64,000 nucleotides of DNA from positions 562,001 to 626,000 of the forward strand of contig JAPDOI010000215.1 in assembly GCA_029168955.1 (NCBI GenBank). The letters are read 5' to 3'. Shown piece by piece: positions 31,981-43,431 of this stretch. Origin of the DNA: Aplectana chamaeleonis (Eukaryota > Nematoda > Chromadorea > Rhabditida > Cosmocercidae). The first letter of the stretch is position 1. Each line of letters opens with the position of its first letter. A model generated the notes under the pieces. It made no database searches. It was not told the origin of the DNA and saw nothing but the letters and a program-made list of their open reading frames with translations. Both the position numbers and the translations under genes were made by a program.

Positions 31981-32895
31981 GTCCTCCTTCCAACTCATGG
32001 ACCAATTCATTTGGTTCCACTCAGGGATGTGCTGCAAACGATTTCGAAAATTCAGTAAGTAAACGGAAATCGACGAAATTTGCCTGAAAGGGCAGGCGAA
32101 CTAAAGTCGGCAAAAGAAAAAAACCGTGCAGAAAACGATGATTTTGTCGAAAGGTGAGATGGAGAATGGCAATCGACAAAACCTGCGAACTGTGTATGAC
32201 CGCACGCACAATCTGGTGGTGTTTAAGCTGTTAGTTGGTCTAGATCTATAATTGAACTTTTTCGAAGCACCAGCGAACGTTTTTTGGATAGATTTTCTTT
32301 TATGTGAATCAATTTTCCCTCGTTAGGTAGTCAATGTGCTCGTTGATGTTATGATAGAGCTGTTGAGCTTGCAGCTGGAAGTAAGGTTCAAATGGAAGGA
32401 TGCTGGTTCCCCGTAAATGCCCATCTGTAAAACTCTTTTCACAAGCCGTGAATACCATGAAAAAAGGTTTTTTTTTGTGGGTGCGATAGAGGAGCTGTGG
32501 TGTCGTAATATGGTTTCTATTGCAGCCGTATAACGTATACGCGTCCGCGGTTTTTTTTTTCAACCCTGCCGAAGTCTTGTTTTCGGAGTAAACGAAGGTC
32601 AGAATCAGGAGCTTCGGGTATTTACGGCGGACTACGATGGCTAATGTGACTGTCTGGATTCGGTCTATGTAGATAAATTCTTGCAAAGTCCAACCAATGT
32701 TGGTCATCGAAAACTTTCTATATTGACGGAAGTATTATATCTGCTAATAGGTAGTAAAGCTTACAGCAAACTATTAGGTAGGTAACTGCGGAGATTAAGG
32801 TGTCATATGTCTTCTAAATATTGATTCTTTAGCTTGAAGAAGATGAAGAACCCGATGTATTAAGGAAGTTATTTCTATGAGATTAATTGTTTCAG
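31981..32895. other. Intron sequence, nothing recognised
   Basis: Apart from T-runs and a polypyrimidine tract before the 32896 exon, no repeat, ORF or exon was recognised. Confidence 0.4.
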
Positions 32896-32974
32896 AATGT
32901 GCCGATCTTATCAAGAAAATGCTGGTGTTCAATCCTTTCAAGCGATGCGGCATTAATGCAGTGATGCAGCATCG
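32896..32974 (+). CDS. SIK: SIK kinase exon: end of kinase domain
   Basis: The acceptor is TTGTTTCAG and the donor CATCG|GTTAGT. With a carried G it reads ECADLIKKMLVFNPFKRCG, then INAVMQH. The segment LIKKMLVFNPFKR is kinase subdomain XI, with the conserved Arg in PFKR. Phase 1 in, phase 2 out; the CG completes as CGG Arg in the next exon, giving QHRW, the usual end of the domain. Confidence 0.92.
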
Positions 32975-33029
32975 GTTAGTTGTTTTGTTGCTGTACTTCT
33001 TTGATTCGAATAGGCGGTTTAAACCACCA

Positions 33030-34670
33030 ACTGCTCAATGGAACAACTCATTCCTGTAATACCCTGCGCATTATAAAGGTAGGACACCTGAATTTGTCGG
33101 TCTCGTGTTCGTTGAGCAGGTTAGATCTTTTTCATCACTACTACTACTGTGATCAGGATGTGAAATAACCCCTGTGCACCTCTTTTAGGTAAGATCGAAT
33201 TTTTGTGCACTTTTCTACAATAAGTTTTTGTTTTACGACGCGTATCAAAAATACAGGACACCCCTGGGTTAAATCGGATTTCTTGTTCGATAAAATTGTG
33301 TGATCACAAATCTAATGGCTGACAGGCCTTCCTCGCACCATTATTGCTACAAGTACTCGATTTCGTATACTTTGGCCCAAGTTAACCGGCCCTTGCGAGT
33401 CGATCTCGCTCCATTTCTCGGTTATGGCCTGTTGGAGCGCAGAAATCGAGAGATATCGCCGGCCATTGGCTCAGACCCGACAAACTAAAATACCCCAGAG
33501 AGTCGTTGTTCTGTTGAAATCAGGACTGTAGACTAGCCACTCTGGACAAGATGGCTATTGCTGAGCAAAAAAGCCTACCCCAGACCTGCTTACGTGAACA
33601 TTCACGTTGTTTTGCTAGAAACTGCAACTTTGGCGTGCAAAAACATGGGGTAATGAAGGTAGACGTTACTCTTACGTCTTCTCGTATTCGCTGGAGATCA
33701 TTCGACAACTGACGAACGCGAGCTGTAGACATCCCTCAGGGGCAAATGCTCTGACGGTTCACCTTCACAGTTCTGGCCACTAAATTTTACAGGACCCATC
33801 CTCAAATTCCTTAAAGCAGCATTTCGAACCATCAGTATTATCGAAATTCGAATTCTTCTCGTCAGAAGCCATCGCCTATACACAAATATTCGAAGTCGAT
33901 GTGCACTTTAGCCGTCGGAACGGCTGTTGTAGATCTCCCATTTTCTATCAGAGCATTTATCCGTAAAGGACGTTTATAGCTTGCGCTCGCCAGCAGTCGG
34001 ATGATCTCCAGTGACTACCAGTTTATATCAGAGTAACACCTACTTTCATTTTCCCATGTTTTCGGGCGACAAAGTTGCAATTTCTAGCAACACAACGAAA
34101 AAGTTCACGTGAACAGATCTGAGGTAGGCTTGTTTGCTTGGCAGTAACTATTTTGTCCAGAGTGGCTAGTCTACAGCCGTGATTTCAACAGAATGAAGAA
34201 TTTCTGGGGTATTTCAGTTTGTCGGGTCTAAGTCAAAGGCCGGCGATATCTCTCGATTTCTGCGCTCCAACAGGTCATAACCGAGAAATGGAGCAATATC
34301 GACTCGGCTGGTTAACTTGGTCGATAGTTTATCAAATCGAGCATTTGGTGCGACAAGGGAGTAAGGAGAGCCAAGCGACCATTAGACTTATGATCACACG
34401 ATTTTATCGGACGAGAATTTCGCTTTAGCTCAGAGGTTCTTATCTTTTTGATACGCTCCGTAAAACAAAAATTTATTCTAGAAAAGTGCACAAGCATTTG
34501 ATCGTGCTCAAAAGAGGTACACGGGGGTTATTTTGCATCCTTATCACAGTAGTATGGGCGAAAATGATCTATCTTGCTCAACAAATACGAGACCGCCAAG
34601 TTCAGGGGGTGTTCTATCTTCATGATGCGAGTGTACTGAGTTGGTTTAGAATACAAACAAAGCTTTCATA
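33030..34670. mobile_element. Large foldback element, about 1.6 kb
   Basis: Bases 33060-33640 pair with 34080-34640 in inverted order over most of their length. Examples are TTTTGTTTTACG with GATACGC..CGTAAAACAAAA, TCTCGATTTCTGCGCTCC, ATTTCTCGGTTATG and GACTAGCCACTCT..GACAA. Divergence between arms is roughly 20-25% by eye. No ORF; ends not exact; no TSD found. It begins only about 60 bases after the 32896-32974 exon. Confidence 0.7.
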
Positions 34671-35834
34671 CAAACCAAAATTGTTTACAACAGTGAATCA
34701 GATTCTTAAACTTCGACGCGTTTACGAAGTCGATTCCGGTAGTTCTCGATTGTGGTCACACTCTGCCACCGTATTCTGGTTTAAGGCCCGCACCGTCGAA
34801 TTAAGGCCAGGTGTTCAAGAAGGACTATCCGGAGACCACGACTGCACAAGCTCCTTCACACTGTCAATTTCCAGCTTAGAGGCTGGTTTCGGACTGCCTT
34901 TGTGCAAATGAAAAGACACCGCTGGTCTCCATTGAATGAAATGTTAAAGTTGACACCGTCAGCCATCTGAGCGGGTTGTCTGCGGCCCTTTCGGAACCGC
35001 AGGCTGCCCAAAACTCTGACCGGAGCGGATTCTTTTTCCAACTGGACTGGGTACAGCTGGCTGCACACAAGATCGCCTTCTCTCAAGAACAGACCTCTTT
35101 TTGGGCTCTGGATGTGTGACCGTTATCCTCGCCGATTTTCAATTCGATGAAGTACTCATTTTAGTATGCCTTGGGGCAAAAGACCTCAGGAAAACTACGA
35201 CGATCATCGACAATTCTCGAAGGATACTTTATAAATGTGTTGCAGCCTAAAGGCCCAATTCACAGCATTTATTGAAATTGTCTTTGCTTGAGTGCACCAG
35301 TTGTTCAATTACAACTTAGTGCTCTAAAATCCGTTAGTCTGTCCGGGCGCGTAGCGTTTCTTTCGATTTTGCCGCCTTTCAGTGATTGGACTGACTTGTC
35401 AAGGTTTGTTTAAAAATTTCACTCTTTCTCGCTTGGCGGTTTTCTGCTGTCTTTTTTGGTAACATGTTAACTAGGTATCGAAAACTCAGTGAAATGAGCG
35501 CAAAGCGGAAAAGTTGGAAAACGCTAAGTTGTTCAGTAATGAGGTTTTTTTATTGTTATGTCGCGGGGATGGGTCGATAGACGTGAATAAGACGATTCAT
35601 TAAGACGAGAACGTAGAACGAAGGTGAATTTGAAACTATCAATTAGGGAACCTCGCAGGGCCGTCTCCACCATTTCAAGGATGATGAATGTTTTTTTGTC
35701 AATTCTGGCTCGCTGTCTCGGAATCTGACATCGGATTTTGCTGCGGACATTGCTGAATGAGAACACAAGCGTTTTCGAAGCTGCTAAAAGGGTGTACTCC
35801 ATCAGCCAATGTTCAGGGTGTGTTAAATAAAATC
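34671..35834. other. Intron sequence, nothing recognised
   Basis: Only short random frames were seen, with no motif I can name. Confidence 0.4.
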
Positions 35835-36246
35835 CGATTCGACTCGAAACTTACAACTGGGGGTTATTCAGAGCGCTGAACGCGAATCTGGGGTCTGTTT
35901 GTCGCTAGACTTATGGTCACTATAGGTTCTGAGGCAAACTGGGACGTCGACGACAGGCTGATAAATTGTCATCTCATAGGGGTCGTTTATACTTCCGCCG
36001 CGGAGCAGCGCGCCGCGCCGCTTGAAAAATCGCGCCACCAGGATGTATAATCGGGCTGCGTCGAATTTACGCAGCGATGTCGCAGAAGGACGTTAAATAC
36101 GGCCTGGAGTAGCTCTGACATAACACAAGGCCGATTGTAATGAGTGATTTCTTGTGCGAAAGAAACATCTATAATTTTTTTACCACAGTACAGCACCCGA
36201 AGGCGGATAGAGTCTTCGAAAACGAATTCTCTCTAGAGAAATGATT

Positions 36247-38066
36247 TCAAAAGCTAAAAAATGAACTTTTCACAACCCATCCTACTCTAAACAACGCCCA
36301 GGACCTTGGAAGGAATTTTAGAGATGAATCAGAAGAACAAATTGAGAATGTGTATGAAATAACAGCAAAGGAATCATACAATGTCAATGCGGATCGCACG
36401 CGGACCAATAATGGTTTCGTCCATAGGTCCATTGTGGTTAGCGTGGTTGGTCTCTCCGGACAATCAAACAAATGTGCCGTATCGTGGCCGTGGCATCCAC
36501 AGTCTGGGCAAACGTCCGATTTGCTGCTGTCAATCTTGCTAACATATGCCATAAGCATAGTACAGTAACCACAGCGCAGCGATGCCAGAGTGCATCTGGC
36601 CCTCCTTCCGAGTTGAGACTCGGATGTGCAGACCCGGGGTGGCACCTTTCCCAGGATGGGATTTACCGCCGCCTTTTCCATATGACACCGTACGAACTGT
36701 GTGTCCTCCTCGCGCAACAGACGGAGTCGTTCTTGCTGTGAATCGTGCCATCTTTGCAGATTGACTTTGCTTGGAGCATCGGCGAATGGCTTTCTGATGT
36801 GTCTCTCCCTGACGGGGTTCAGCACTCTCCATGAGGGGTGGTTGGGTTGCTTTATGATATTGATGAAAAATTGTTGGGCCTGGAGCTGACAGTGTTCTTT
36901 TACTGGTAATAATCGTGTCTCCGCACGCAAGTGCTCGACTGGGGAACTTCTTGCACATCCGGAAGCTATACGAAGTGCGGCATTCTGTATACGCTGCATC
37001 TTGGTCCAGGATGTTTCTGATACCAAGTGCTGCCACACCGGTGCAGCGTACTCCAGAGCGGGCTGAAGTATTGCCTTGTATGTCGTGACAATAGTTTCTT
37101 TGCTACTGCCCCATGATGTACCGCCCAGGGCTCTGAGCACATTAAGCTTCGCTTTGACGACGGCCTGCTTCTGCTCGGTGTTTTTATAAAACTTGAGCGA
37201 TGGATCGAGCACCAGACCGAGCAGTTTGGGAAAGCGAGCAGCAGGTAATCGGTCTTCGTCCCACTCGACATGCGGGTGGTCGCTGTGCTCTGATGGATCC
37301 GTTGTGAGCACGGATACCGACGATTTGGATGCAGATATCTCTAGCATTTTGCGGTCGAAAAGGCTTTTCAGTGTGACCAGGTACTCACTGGTCTTGGAGG
37401 CGGCCACATTTATATCCCGATCCCGACACATTATTGTCATATCATCGGCATAGGCGACCACCTTGATATCCGGGGGGGGGGGAGCGGGCATGTCTTTGAG
37501 GTACAGACTGAAGAGGGCAGGCTATAAAACGCCGCCCTGCGGAATTCCAGCTGCAATGGGAATACTATTGGAGATATGGTTCTGGAACATAACTCTGGCT
37601 CGTCTGCCCTTGATGAATGCCGATAGCCAGCGTTTCTGCCACGGCGGTATTGATGATTCGAGTAAGTTGCTTGACAGAACTCCATGGTTTACTGTGTCGA
37701 ATGCCTTGGTGAGATCTAAGGCAACAGCCACAGTTCTCTGTAGCTTCTGGGCATTGAGCCCATCGATGGCAAAGCTTGTTTTTAGCAGAGCTGTCGTGGT
37801 GGAATGCAGCTTTCTGAATCCATGCTGGATCACTTGCTTCTCATTGTGCTCCGCCAAGTCCTTTACGATCAGTTTTTCGGCTACCTTCGCGAATGTGGAC
37901 AGCAAGCTAATAGGTCTGTATCCCTTGACTGAAGCCTGAGGTTTCCCGGCTTGGGCAGCGGCACAACGTTAGCTGTCTTCCAGTTCCGTGGGATGGTGCA
38001 CGATCTGAACGAGGTTTTGATCAAATCAGTGAGAAGCGGAAGGATTTTATTCGGTATCTTCTTCAA
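36247..38066 (-). pseudogene. D3 reverse transcriptase and C-terminal knuckle
   Basis: Pieces in three frames: WKTANVVPLPKPGN, LHSTTTALLKTSF, ALDLTKAFDTVNH, GIPQGGVL, then 414 codons from KVVAYADDMTIMC (intact YADD) through RALGGTSWGSSKETIVTTY and YAAPVWQHLVSETSW to CPDCGCHGHDTAHLFDCP. The breaks are a stop before PALFSLY and a run of G9 near 37475. Confidence 0.83.
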
Positions 38067-39800
38067 GACAGCAGGACATATCCCGTCTGGACCGACCGCT
38101 TTTTAATTCCGCATATCCTTTATAACTTTCTCGACTTGCGTTGTAGTGAACGCTCCGGCCGTACTCATAAGCGGGAGGCGGCACAGCTCTCGTACAGTCA
38201 CTCTATTCTGCGGACCACGCTCTGCACTGGTGATGAAAAAACTTCTCCCGAGCGCATAAGCGGCTTCTTTTCCTGATTTGAATACACCGTTGTCTAATTC
38301 GATCGTGGAGACGGTAGCAGGCAAGCTCTTACCCGAGAGCTTCCGTAATACCTTCCAAGTAGCTCCACTGTCCGTCTTGAAATCCAACTGCTCGGTGAAC
38401 TTTTCCCACTCTTCTTTCTTGTGCCTGTCTAAATCCTTTCTGATCTCATCGTCAAGTTCAGCAACGATGGGGTCCAGATGGTTGACCGCTCTCCTGCCAT
38501 CTCTTGTCCTGATCTTGTCGAGGATCTCCCTTGTGACATTTGGATAGAAAGTCTTGGCGCGACCGACAGGAATAGCCGCTTTCATGGCTCTGCGGATCGC
38601 GTCAGATAAATGGCACTCTTTCTGGTGCACGTCGCCATTCCACGGGTAATTTGCCGACAGGCGAAGCGCAACTTCACTGAACAGGCTCCAGTCTGCTCGG
38701 CCTAAATTAAGACAAGAACGTTGACGAACACCAGAATAGGGAGCGAGAGAGTTGGAGAGATCGATATGGATAAAGACGGGGACATGGTCACTTGGCAAAG
38801 TGGTTGAGGTGGACCATGAGCAAGAGTTAGAGAGGTTGGACGAGACAAGAGAAATGTCTGGGCTGGAAGATCGGCAGTTGGCAGGGAGACGAGTGGACTG
38901 ATCATCGTTTAAGATGACCAAGTCACACTCCTCTGCCCATTCTTCGACGTCATTTCCTCTAGCGTCAGAATCAAGTGACGAGCAAAAGGTGTGAGCATTA
39001 AAATCGCCCGCGAAGACAACTGAGGATGAGAGGGAGCAGTCGTTTAGCTGCTTAAGTAGAGGAACAGGATCGTAAGATGGGGGGCATGAGGTAGTGGGTG
39101 GAATATATATGTTGAAAAGAGAAAGGGGTGTTTTAAGAGGGAGATGGATTGGAAGGTACTCGAGAGTACCATCCGTGGGGGTGTTGGGTATGAGGTGGGA
39201 GGGGAGAGAAGATAAAACAAAGGTTGAAACTCCTCCGCCAAGAGCTGACCTTGGAGCATGGAAGGCAGTATAGCCCGGGATATTAGGATGAGGACGGGTA
39301 GGGGATGGAGAGAGCTTGGTTTCTTGAACCATGATCACGTCTGGATGGTAAGTACGTGCGAAGAGAGAGGGAGAGCTCAGAAAGTTGGGCACGAAGGCCA
39401 TTGAGATTGATATATACAATGGAAAGGGGGCGACATGAGGAACAGGAATCAGAGTTGGTAGGTGAAGAGCATATAACACAGCGAAAAGAAGAGTTATGAT
39501 GCTTCACAGAACTGAGACCCGAACAAGAGAAGTGCACCCACCTTTGGCATCCAAAGCATTGGACGCTGGTCCCATTCCAAGTGACATTTCTGTCGCATGT
39601 GGCACATAGGTACTTCTTCTTCTGAGCGGGTCCAGGATTCCTTTCCACGCCGGCCTTTAGCAGGAGAATCCGAAGGAGAGACGCGGCCGGCCAGCACCTC
39701 TCCAATGACAAAAACCCTCTTCGTGGAGAGGGTGACGTCGGTTTGCATAGAGGTGATCTTCTTTCCTTCACACTGCCACGGCGTGAACGTACGACATCTC
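36395..39800 (-). mobile_element. CR1-like retrotransposon D3, best preserved family D copy
   Basis: Minus-strand order: leader with 2A-like motif (39651-39628), PHD finger (39600-39480), endonuclease and linker in one open frame (39479-38103), RT (38066-36950, three frame breaks) and C-terminal CCHC knuckle (36560-36460). The 5' end ACGTACGACATCTCGGCAG is at about 39785-39800. The 3' end lacks the usual AAGAAGAAG tail and stops near 36395. Confidence 0.88.
38103..39479 (-). pseudogene. D3 endonuclease and linker, 458 open codons
   Basis: Motifs: VQETKLSPSPTRPHPN (metal Glu), GGGVSTFVLSSLPSHLIPN, NIYIPPTTSCPPSYDP, VVFAGDFNAHTFCSS (GDFN), SPDISLVSSNLSNSCSWS and LPSDHVPVFIHIDL (SDH). These are the standard AP-endonuclease boxes that nick the target. 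The frame ends by a stop (TTTTTAATTCC) just where D1 and D2 read NSKAVGPDG. Confidence 0.85.
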
Positions 39801-39870
39801 GGCAGCCGCCGCGCCGCTCCGCGGCGGAAGTATAAGCGACCCCATAAACCGCTTCCTGTTGACAAGTCAA
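39283..39870 (-). CDS. D3 leader, 2A-like motif, PHD finger
   Basis: Read on the minus strand: RCWPAASLLRILLLKAGVER-NPGP, then CATCDRNVTWNGTSVQCFGC, QRWVHFSCSGLSSVKHHN and FRCVIC. This is Cys4-His-Cys3 with WVHFSC, a PHD-type finger. The endonuclease start (VYINLNGLRAQLSELSLS) follows before a frameshift into the next frame at about 39360. A 2A-like site would release the leader from the finger-EN-RT protein. Confidence 0.75.
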   Translation of the reverse strand: MTCQQEAVYGVAYTSAAERRGGCRDVVRSRRGSVKERRSPLCKPTSPSPRRGFLSLERCWPAASLLRILLLKAGVERNPGPAQKKKYLCATCDRNVTWNGTSVQCFGCQRWVHFSCSGLSSVKHHNSSFRCVICSSPTNSDSCSSCRPLSIVYINLNGLRAQLSELSLSLRTYLPSRRDHGSRNQALSIPYPSSS

Positions 39871-40424
39871 ATCGCACGTAATGTCAGCCTGAGACCTGCA
39901 TTTCGCCCAGCGAGGCCCGCCTGTTGTCTGGCTGTTGGCAACTAGATGTGTCGCGTTTAGCGGCCTATTTAGCAGGAGTTCACATCTTGCAGGACTGTTC
40001 TACCAGTCTAGGAACTACTTTACACCGCCACGCGTCGCGATCGTTACACCAGCAGGCGTCGCGATCGTTAAGGGTCTTTTTTTACTCTCGTCGTCGAGAG
40101 GCGCGGCACAGTGCATTTCTGTAATATTGATCACACGGCGCGGCACGAACGCGTCGAGGCCGGCACACCGACACGCGTCGCAGCTGGATCGCCCAGCCTC
40201 CACTGGGGTCACCACCGGATGGGCACGACCTCCAGATTCTGGGCGGGGCCAATGTACCGCAAACATGGGTAATTGAACCGGCTGCACTCTTGCCATTCGA
40301 AGCATGCCTAAAAAATGTGTCGTATACTCTTGCCTAGAGCGCGAAAGCTCGACATCGAACAGATCATAACTCGCGGCCACGGCCCCGCCGAATATCGGAG
40401 CGTTGGCCAGCGGTGACTCATTGT
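39844..40424. other. Unassigned segment with CGTCGCGATCGTTA repeats
   Basis: CGCGTCGCGATCGTTACACC and a close second copy occur at 40030-40070. No ORF of a known family and no exon. Confidence 0.4.
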
Positions 40425-41163
40425 GGGCGGATCAATCTGTTTTCGACGCCCCAGTTTGCCTGAGCTACCGTAACCTACCGTAATCTATCGAAAGTCGGTA
40501 AACAGAATGCAGATTCGTGTTTAGCACTGCAAATAGCCCCCAGAGCAACAATTCGAGTTTGCCATCAAAATTTCCCCCGAAGGGAAGCTCTGAATGAATA
40601 AAGTCGAAATTTTCGGAAAATCGTCAAATAAACCCCAAACTCGTGATCAGCGCCCCAAACAACCAACTTAGAAAGATTTTGAGTGAAGACTGAATCATTT
40701 TTCTGAAACGCTCTCAGAGCCCTGTAATTGGTATAAATGAACGCCCAACAGTACATCCATACAAGTCCAAAACGCTCTCAGTCTGTGCAAAGTTTGAAAA
40801 CTGTGCCTCCCCCTCAAAATTTCCTCAGTGGTGTAGTTTGGGCGCTGAACACAATTTTGAGGTCAATTACCGGATTTTCTAAATACTAATGCGCGTTTCT
40901 GATGAAAAAAGCGCTTAACAAACAATTAGAGGCTTCTAGTCTTTTCAAATCTGTAACTCATGGATCCCAGCTTAATCATTCGAAAATTAAGAAACCGACT
41001 TAGAATTCAAGCTCAGTACGTCAAATAACCCTTCGTTGAACTTTTTAGTCGAATTCATCCAAAAACTACAAACGTTACATTCAGCTCAGGAAATACGAAC
41101 TTTGACAGGCTATAACTCTTTTCACAGATGTCCCCAGCAAAATTCGAGTTCAGATTCGAGGGT

Positions 41164-41692
41164 CAGAGGCTCTCTTCACACGGAGGGAGGATCACGGACG
41201 AGATTCATTGCTGACACGACGCGCGCGGCGGGATTTTGTATCTGATTACCCCATCACTGGAGCGCGCTTGCCACAAGCTCGCGAGATTTCATGACATTTC
41301 ATGTGTTTAATGAATCTCACATGGATATTTTTTATGTTTCATAATCCAGAGTCGAACTGGTTGTCGGCGGCAACGATCCCATCCCTACATCTAAAATGGT
41401 GCTCGATCTTTAATGCCATATTACACTTTCTACAAATATCAAGCGGTACAACGGCACGAGAAGAGACAAAAGTTATCGAAATGAGTGTCCAGGATAAGAT
41501 AATGAGAGACCCAGGAACATAAAGAAAAGTCATGTGAGAATTAATAAAAACATGAAAGTGCGTGAAATCTCGCAAGCTTGTGGCAAGCGCGCTCCAGTGA
41601 TGGGGTAATAGGAAGAAAAATTCCGCTGCGCGCGTGGCGTCAGCAATGAATCTCGTCCGTGCTCCTCCCTACGTGTGTAGAGAGAACCTCTC
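41164..41692. mobile_element. Foldback element, about 530 bp, arms about 175 bp
   Basis: The arms share GAGATTCATTGCTGAC, ATTACCCCATCACTGGAGCG, CGCTTGCCACAAGCT and CGCGAGATTTCATG-like sequence in inverted order. The outer ends read CAGAGGYTCTCT. It abuts the next inverted element at 41690. No ORF. Confidence 0.78.
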
Positions 41693-42466
41693 AGAAAAAT
41701 GAAAACATATTACATGTAATATAAAAGGCCTGAATTAATATTCATGTAGTATAAATTGGCCAATGTATATTACTTGCAAATTATCTCGACCGATGTAAGT
41801 TACACGTATTATATCGGTCCCTCGCTCGAAGGTCAAATGTCGCACTCAATATGTTTTCGATGGTGAAAACATGATACTTGTACTCGCGAATTATCTCTAC
41901 TCAAGTAAATTACATGTAGTATAAGTGTAACACAATTCGAATATCTCCAGCAAGTGAGGGCCCATGCTGAACAACTGCAAACCTGCACAGCATACGGGCC
42001 TTAGCCATGAGCGCAGGCCTATTTTGACAGGGTGGTCACTCGCCCTGGCCGAGTCGTTGATCTCTCGCTCCTCATGGTTCGTGCGAATTGTGAGGAGGAT
42101 TAGAGGGATCGACATTATTATTGAAGCGAGCTCAAGCCCACTGCTTCATGTATGAAGCTGTGTGTTCCAAGCTTGCTGATTCAGTCATGAAGGAGCGAGC
42201 TTTAAGCTTCTGGGATGTCCATGAGAGCTTAAAGCTTGCTGGGATGTCCATGAGAGCTTAAAGCTCGTACCTGAAGCAGTGGCCTGGAACTTGCAGCTCC
42301 AACCCTTGAAGCATCGAGCTTCAACTTGCAGCTCTAGTTAAGTTACATGAAATATAAGTGTATGTTACATGTAATATAAGTGTCGGTTACATGCGAGGTG
42401 ATATACTTGAATGTCTCAAGTATCTTAAGCTTTATATTTCATGTAACATGTTCTCATTTTTCTGAG
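41690..42466. mobile_element. Inverted-repeat element with TTACATGTAATATA repeats
   Basis: CTCAGAAAAATGAAAACATA at the left matches the inverted end CATGTTCTCATTTTTCTGAG at the right. At least eight copies of TTACATGTAATATAAG or variants occur inside, near both ends. A direct repeat of 26 bases (GGATGTCCATGAGAGCTTAA core) is at 42211 and 42240. No coding potential. Confidence 0.7.
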
Positions 42467-42999
42467 CTGACCCCAGATTCGAAGAGAGCGTGCCAGAGTT
42501 GACGAGAACATTCATCGGCTTTCTGATCCGGGGGAACACCATGCGAGGTTCCGTAGTAAGCAACTCAGTCGCCTTGTATAGCTCCTTAAGTGCAAAGTTA
42601 ATGTCATTGATCAGCGCCAGTGCACACAGTCGCGAAGATCAAATCGATACAACATTTATCATCGTGGTTAGCCACCGTTGGAAATTCGTGAACTCATCAG
42701 CAACCTTGCGTAAACTCACCAATTGCGTTCTTTTTCATGACAAGGTATAGAAGGCGATGGTCGCGCTTAGCTCTGCGATATCGTCACATTACCCCTATGG
42801 AATTTTCGAATCTGGGTTTTGTCGCCCATATTTACTTTAGATTCGTCACAAATTTGTTGAGCTCTAGGAAACGAAATTCTACCCATCCTGCTCATTTCTC
42901 CCCTGGAGGTCGTTGTTTTTACCCGGATTGTCTTTTCCATTTACTGGTCTTACTTGTAGTGTGATTCTTTAGTCCGCAGCTTCTTTATTCAAAGTTCAG
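42467..42999. other. Intron sequence before the UBA exon
   Basis: Bases 42690-42850 resemble 50880-51030 (CAACCTTGYGT, CGTTCTTTTTCATGA, GAAGGTATAGAA, CCCCTATG), so an unnamed repeat is shared. No exon seen. Confidence 0.4.
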
Positions 43000-43162
43000 G
43001 TGGCTGACGAATTGCCAGTCGACCCAGACGCATTTGCTGGTAAAGAACAGCATATTGGCTTCGGCTCCATCAGTGCCCGATCGCAGATCGCTGAAACTGA
43101 ATCCAACCATTCTATTATTCATGCAGCAGAATGGCCGGTGGACTGAAGAGCAAATAGTGGAT
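43000..43162 (+). CDS. SIK: SIK exon: linker and first half of UBA-like domain
   Basis: The acceptor AAAGTTCAG and the one-base start give RWLTNCQSTQTHLLVKN, a linker, then NPTILLFMQQNGRWTEEQIV. The last part resembles the first helices of the SIK UBA-like domain, which in the known family folds on the kinase and is needed for LKB1 activation. The donor is GTGGAT|GTATGA; length 163, ending in phase 0. Confidence 0.88.
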
Positions 43163-43221
43163 GTATGAGTTTGTATGCATTTCATTGTTGTAACCATTCT
43201 TCTGAGGTCCAATTTATTTAG

Positions 43222-43284
43222 GATGTTCTTAAGCAAAATTTCGAAAGTCCAGTGTTTTCCACATACGAATTATTGTGCGATAAG
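43222..43284 (+). CDS. SIK: SIK exon: second half of UBA-like domain
   Basis: A 21-codon exon reading DVLKQNFESPVFSTYELLC-DK lies between acceptor ATTTATTTAG and donor AAG|GTTGGA. It follows a 59-base intron and completes the UBA-like helices; the STYELL helix corresponds to the A(I/T)YxLL pattern of relatives. Phase 0 on both sides. Confidence 0.88.
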
Positions 43285-43431
43285 GTTGGAAAGACTTCGC
43301 TGGAAGGTTCGCTTTTTTGTCTTTAAAACATTTTTTCGTTGAGCAATCATCTGTTTGTCAAAGGGAAGCATATGTTTTTGTTATAATATCTTAGGATTCC
43401 TGCTCAGTACGTGAGCAGGGGGCTTGTTGTT

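Larger units (their letters stand above)
35977..39843. mobile_element. TIR element (GGGGTCG ends) carrying D3
   Basis: GGGGTCGTTTATACTTCCGC at 35977 is matched by the inverted GCGGAAGTATAAGCGACCCC ending at 39843. Both lie next to ATA. The inner part of each arm is GC-rich (CGCGGAGC). Most of the interior is retrotransposon D3, so the original element was only a few hundred bases. Confidence 0.65.
35835..40920 (+). repeat. Repeat R2, copy 2, split by a 4.4-kb nested insertion
   Basis: R2 sequence at 35835-35960 (GAACGCGAATCTGGGGTCTG) resumes at about 40430 (CTACCGTAATCTATCG) and runs to 40920, in the order seen intact at 8151-8862. Between them lie a TIR element with D3 inside (35977-39843) and 580 bases of unassigned sequence (39844-40424). 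Confidence 0.6.

Noticed and set aside
32309..32707. 132-codon minus-strand frame
   Set aside because: No recognisable domain, inside a large intron, no splice or repeat support.
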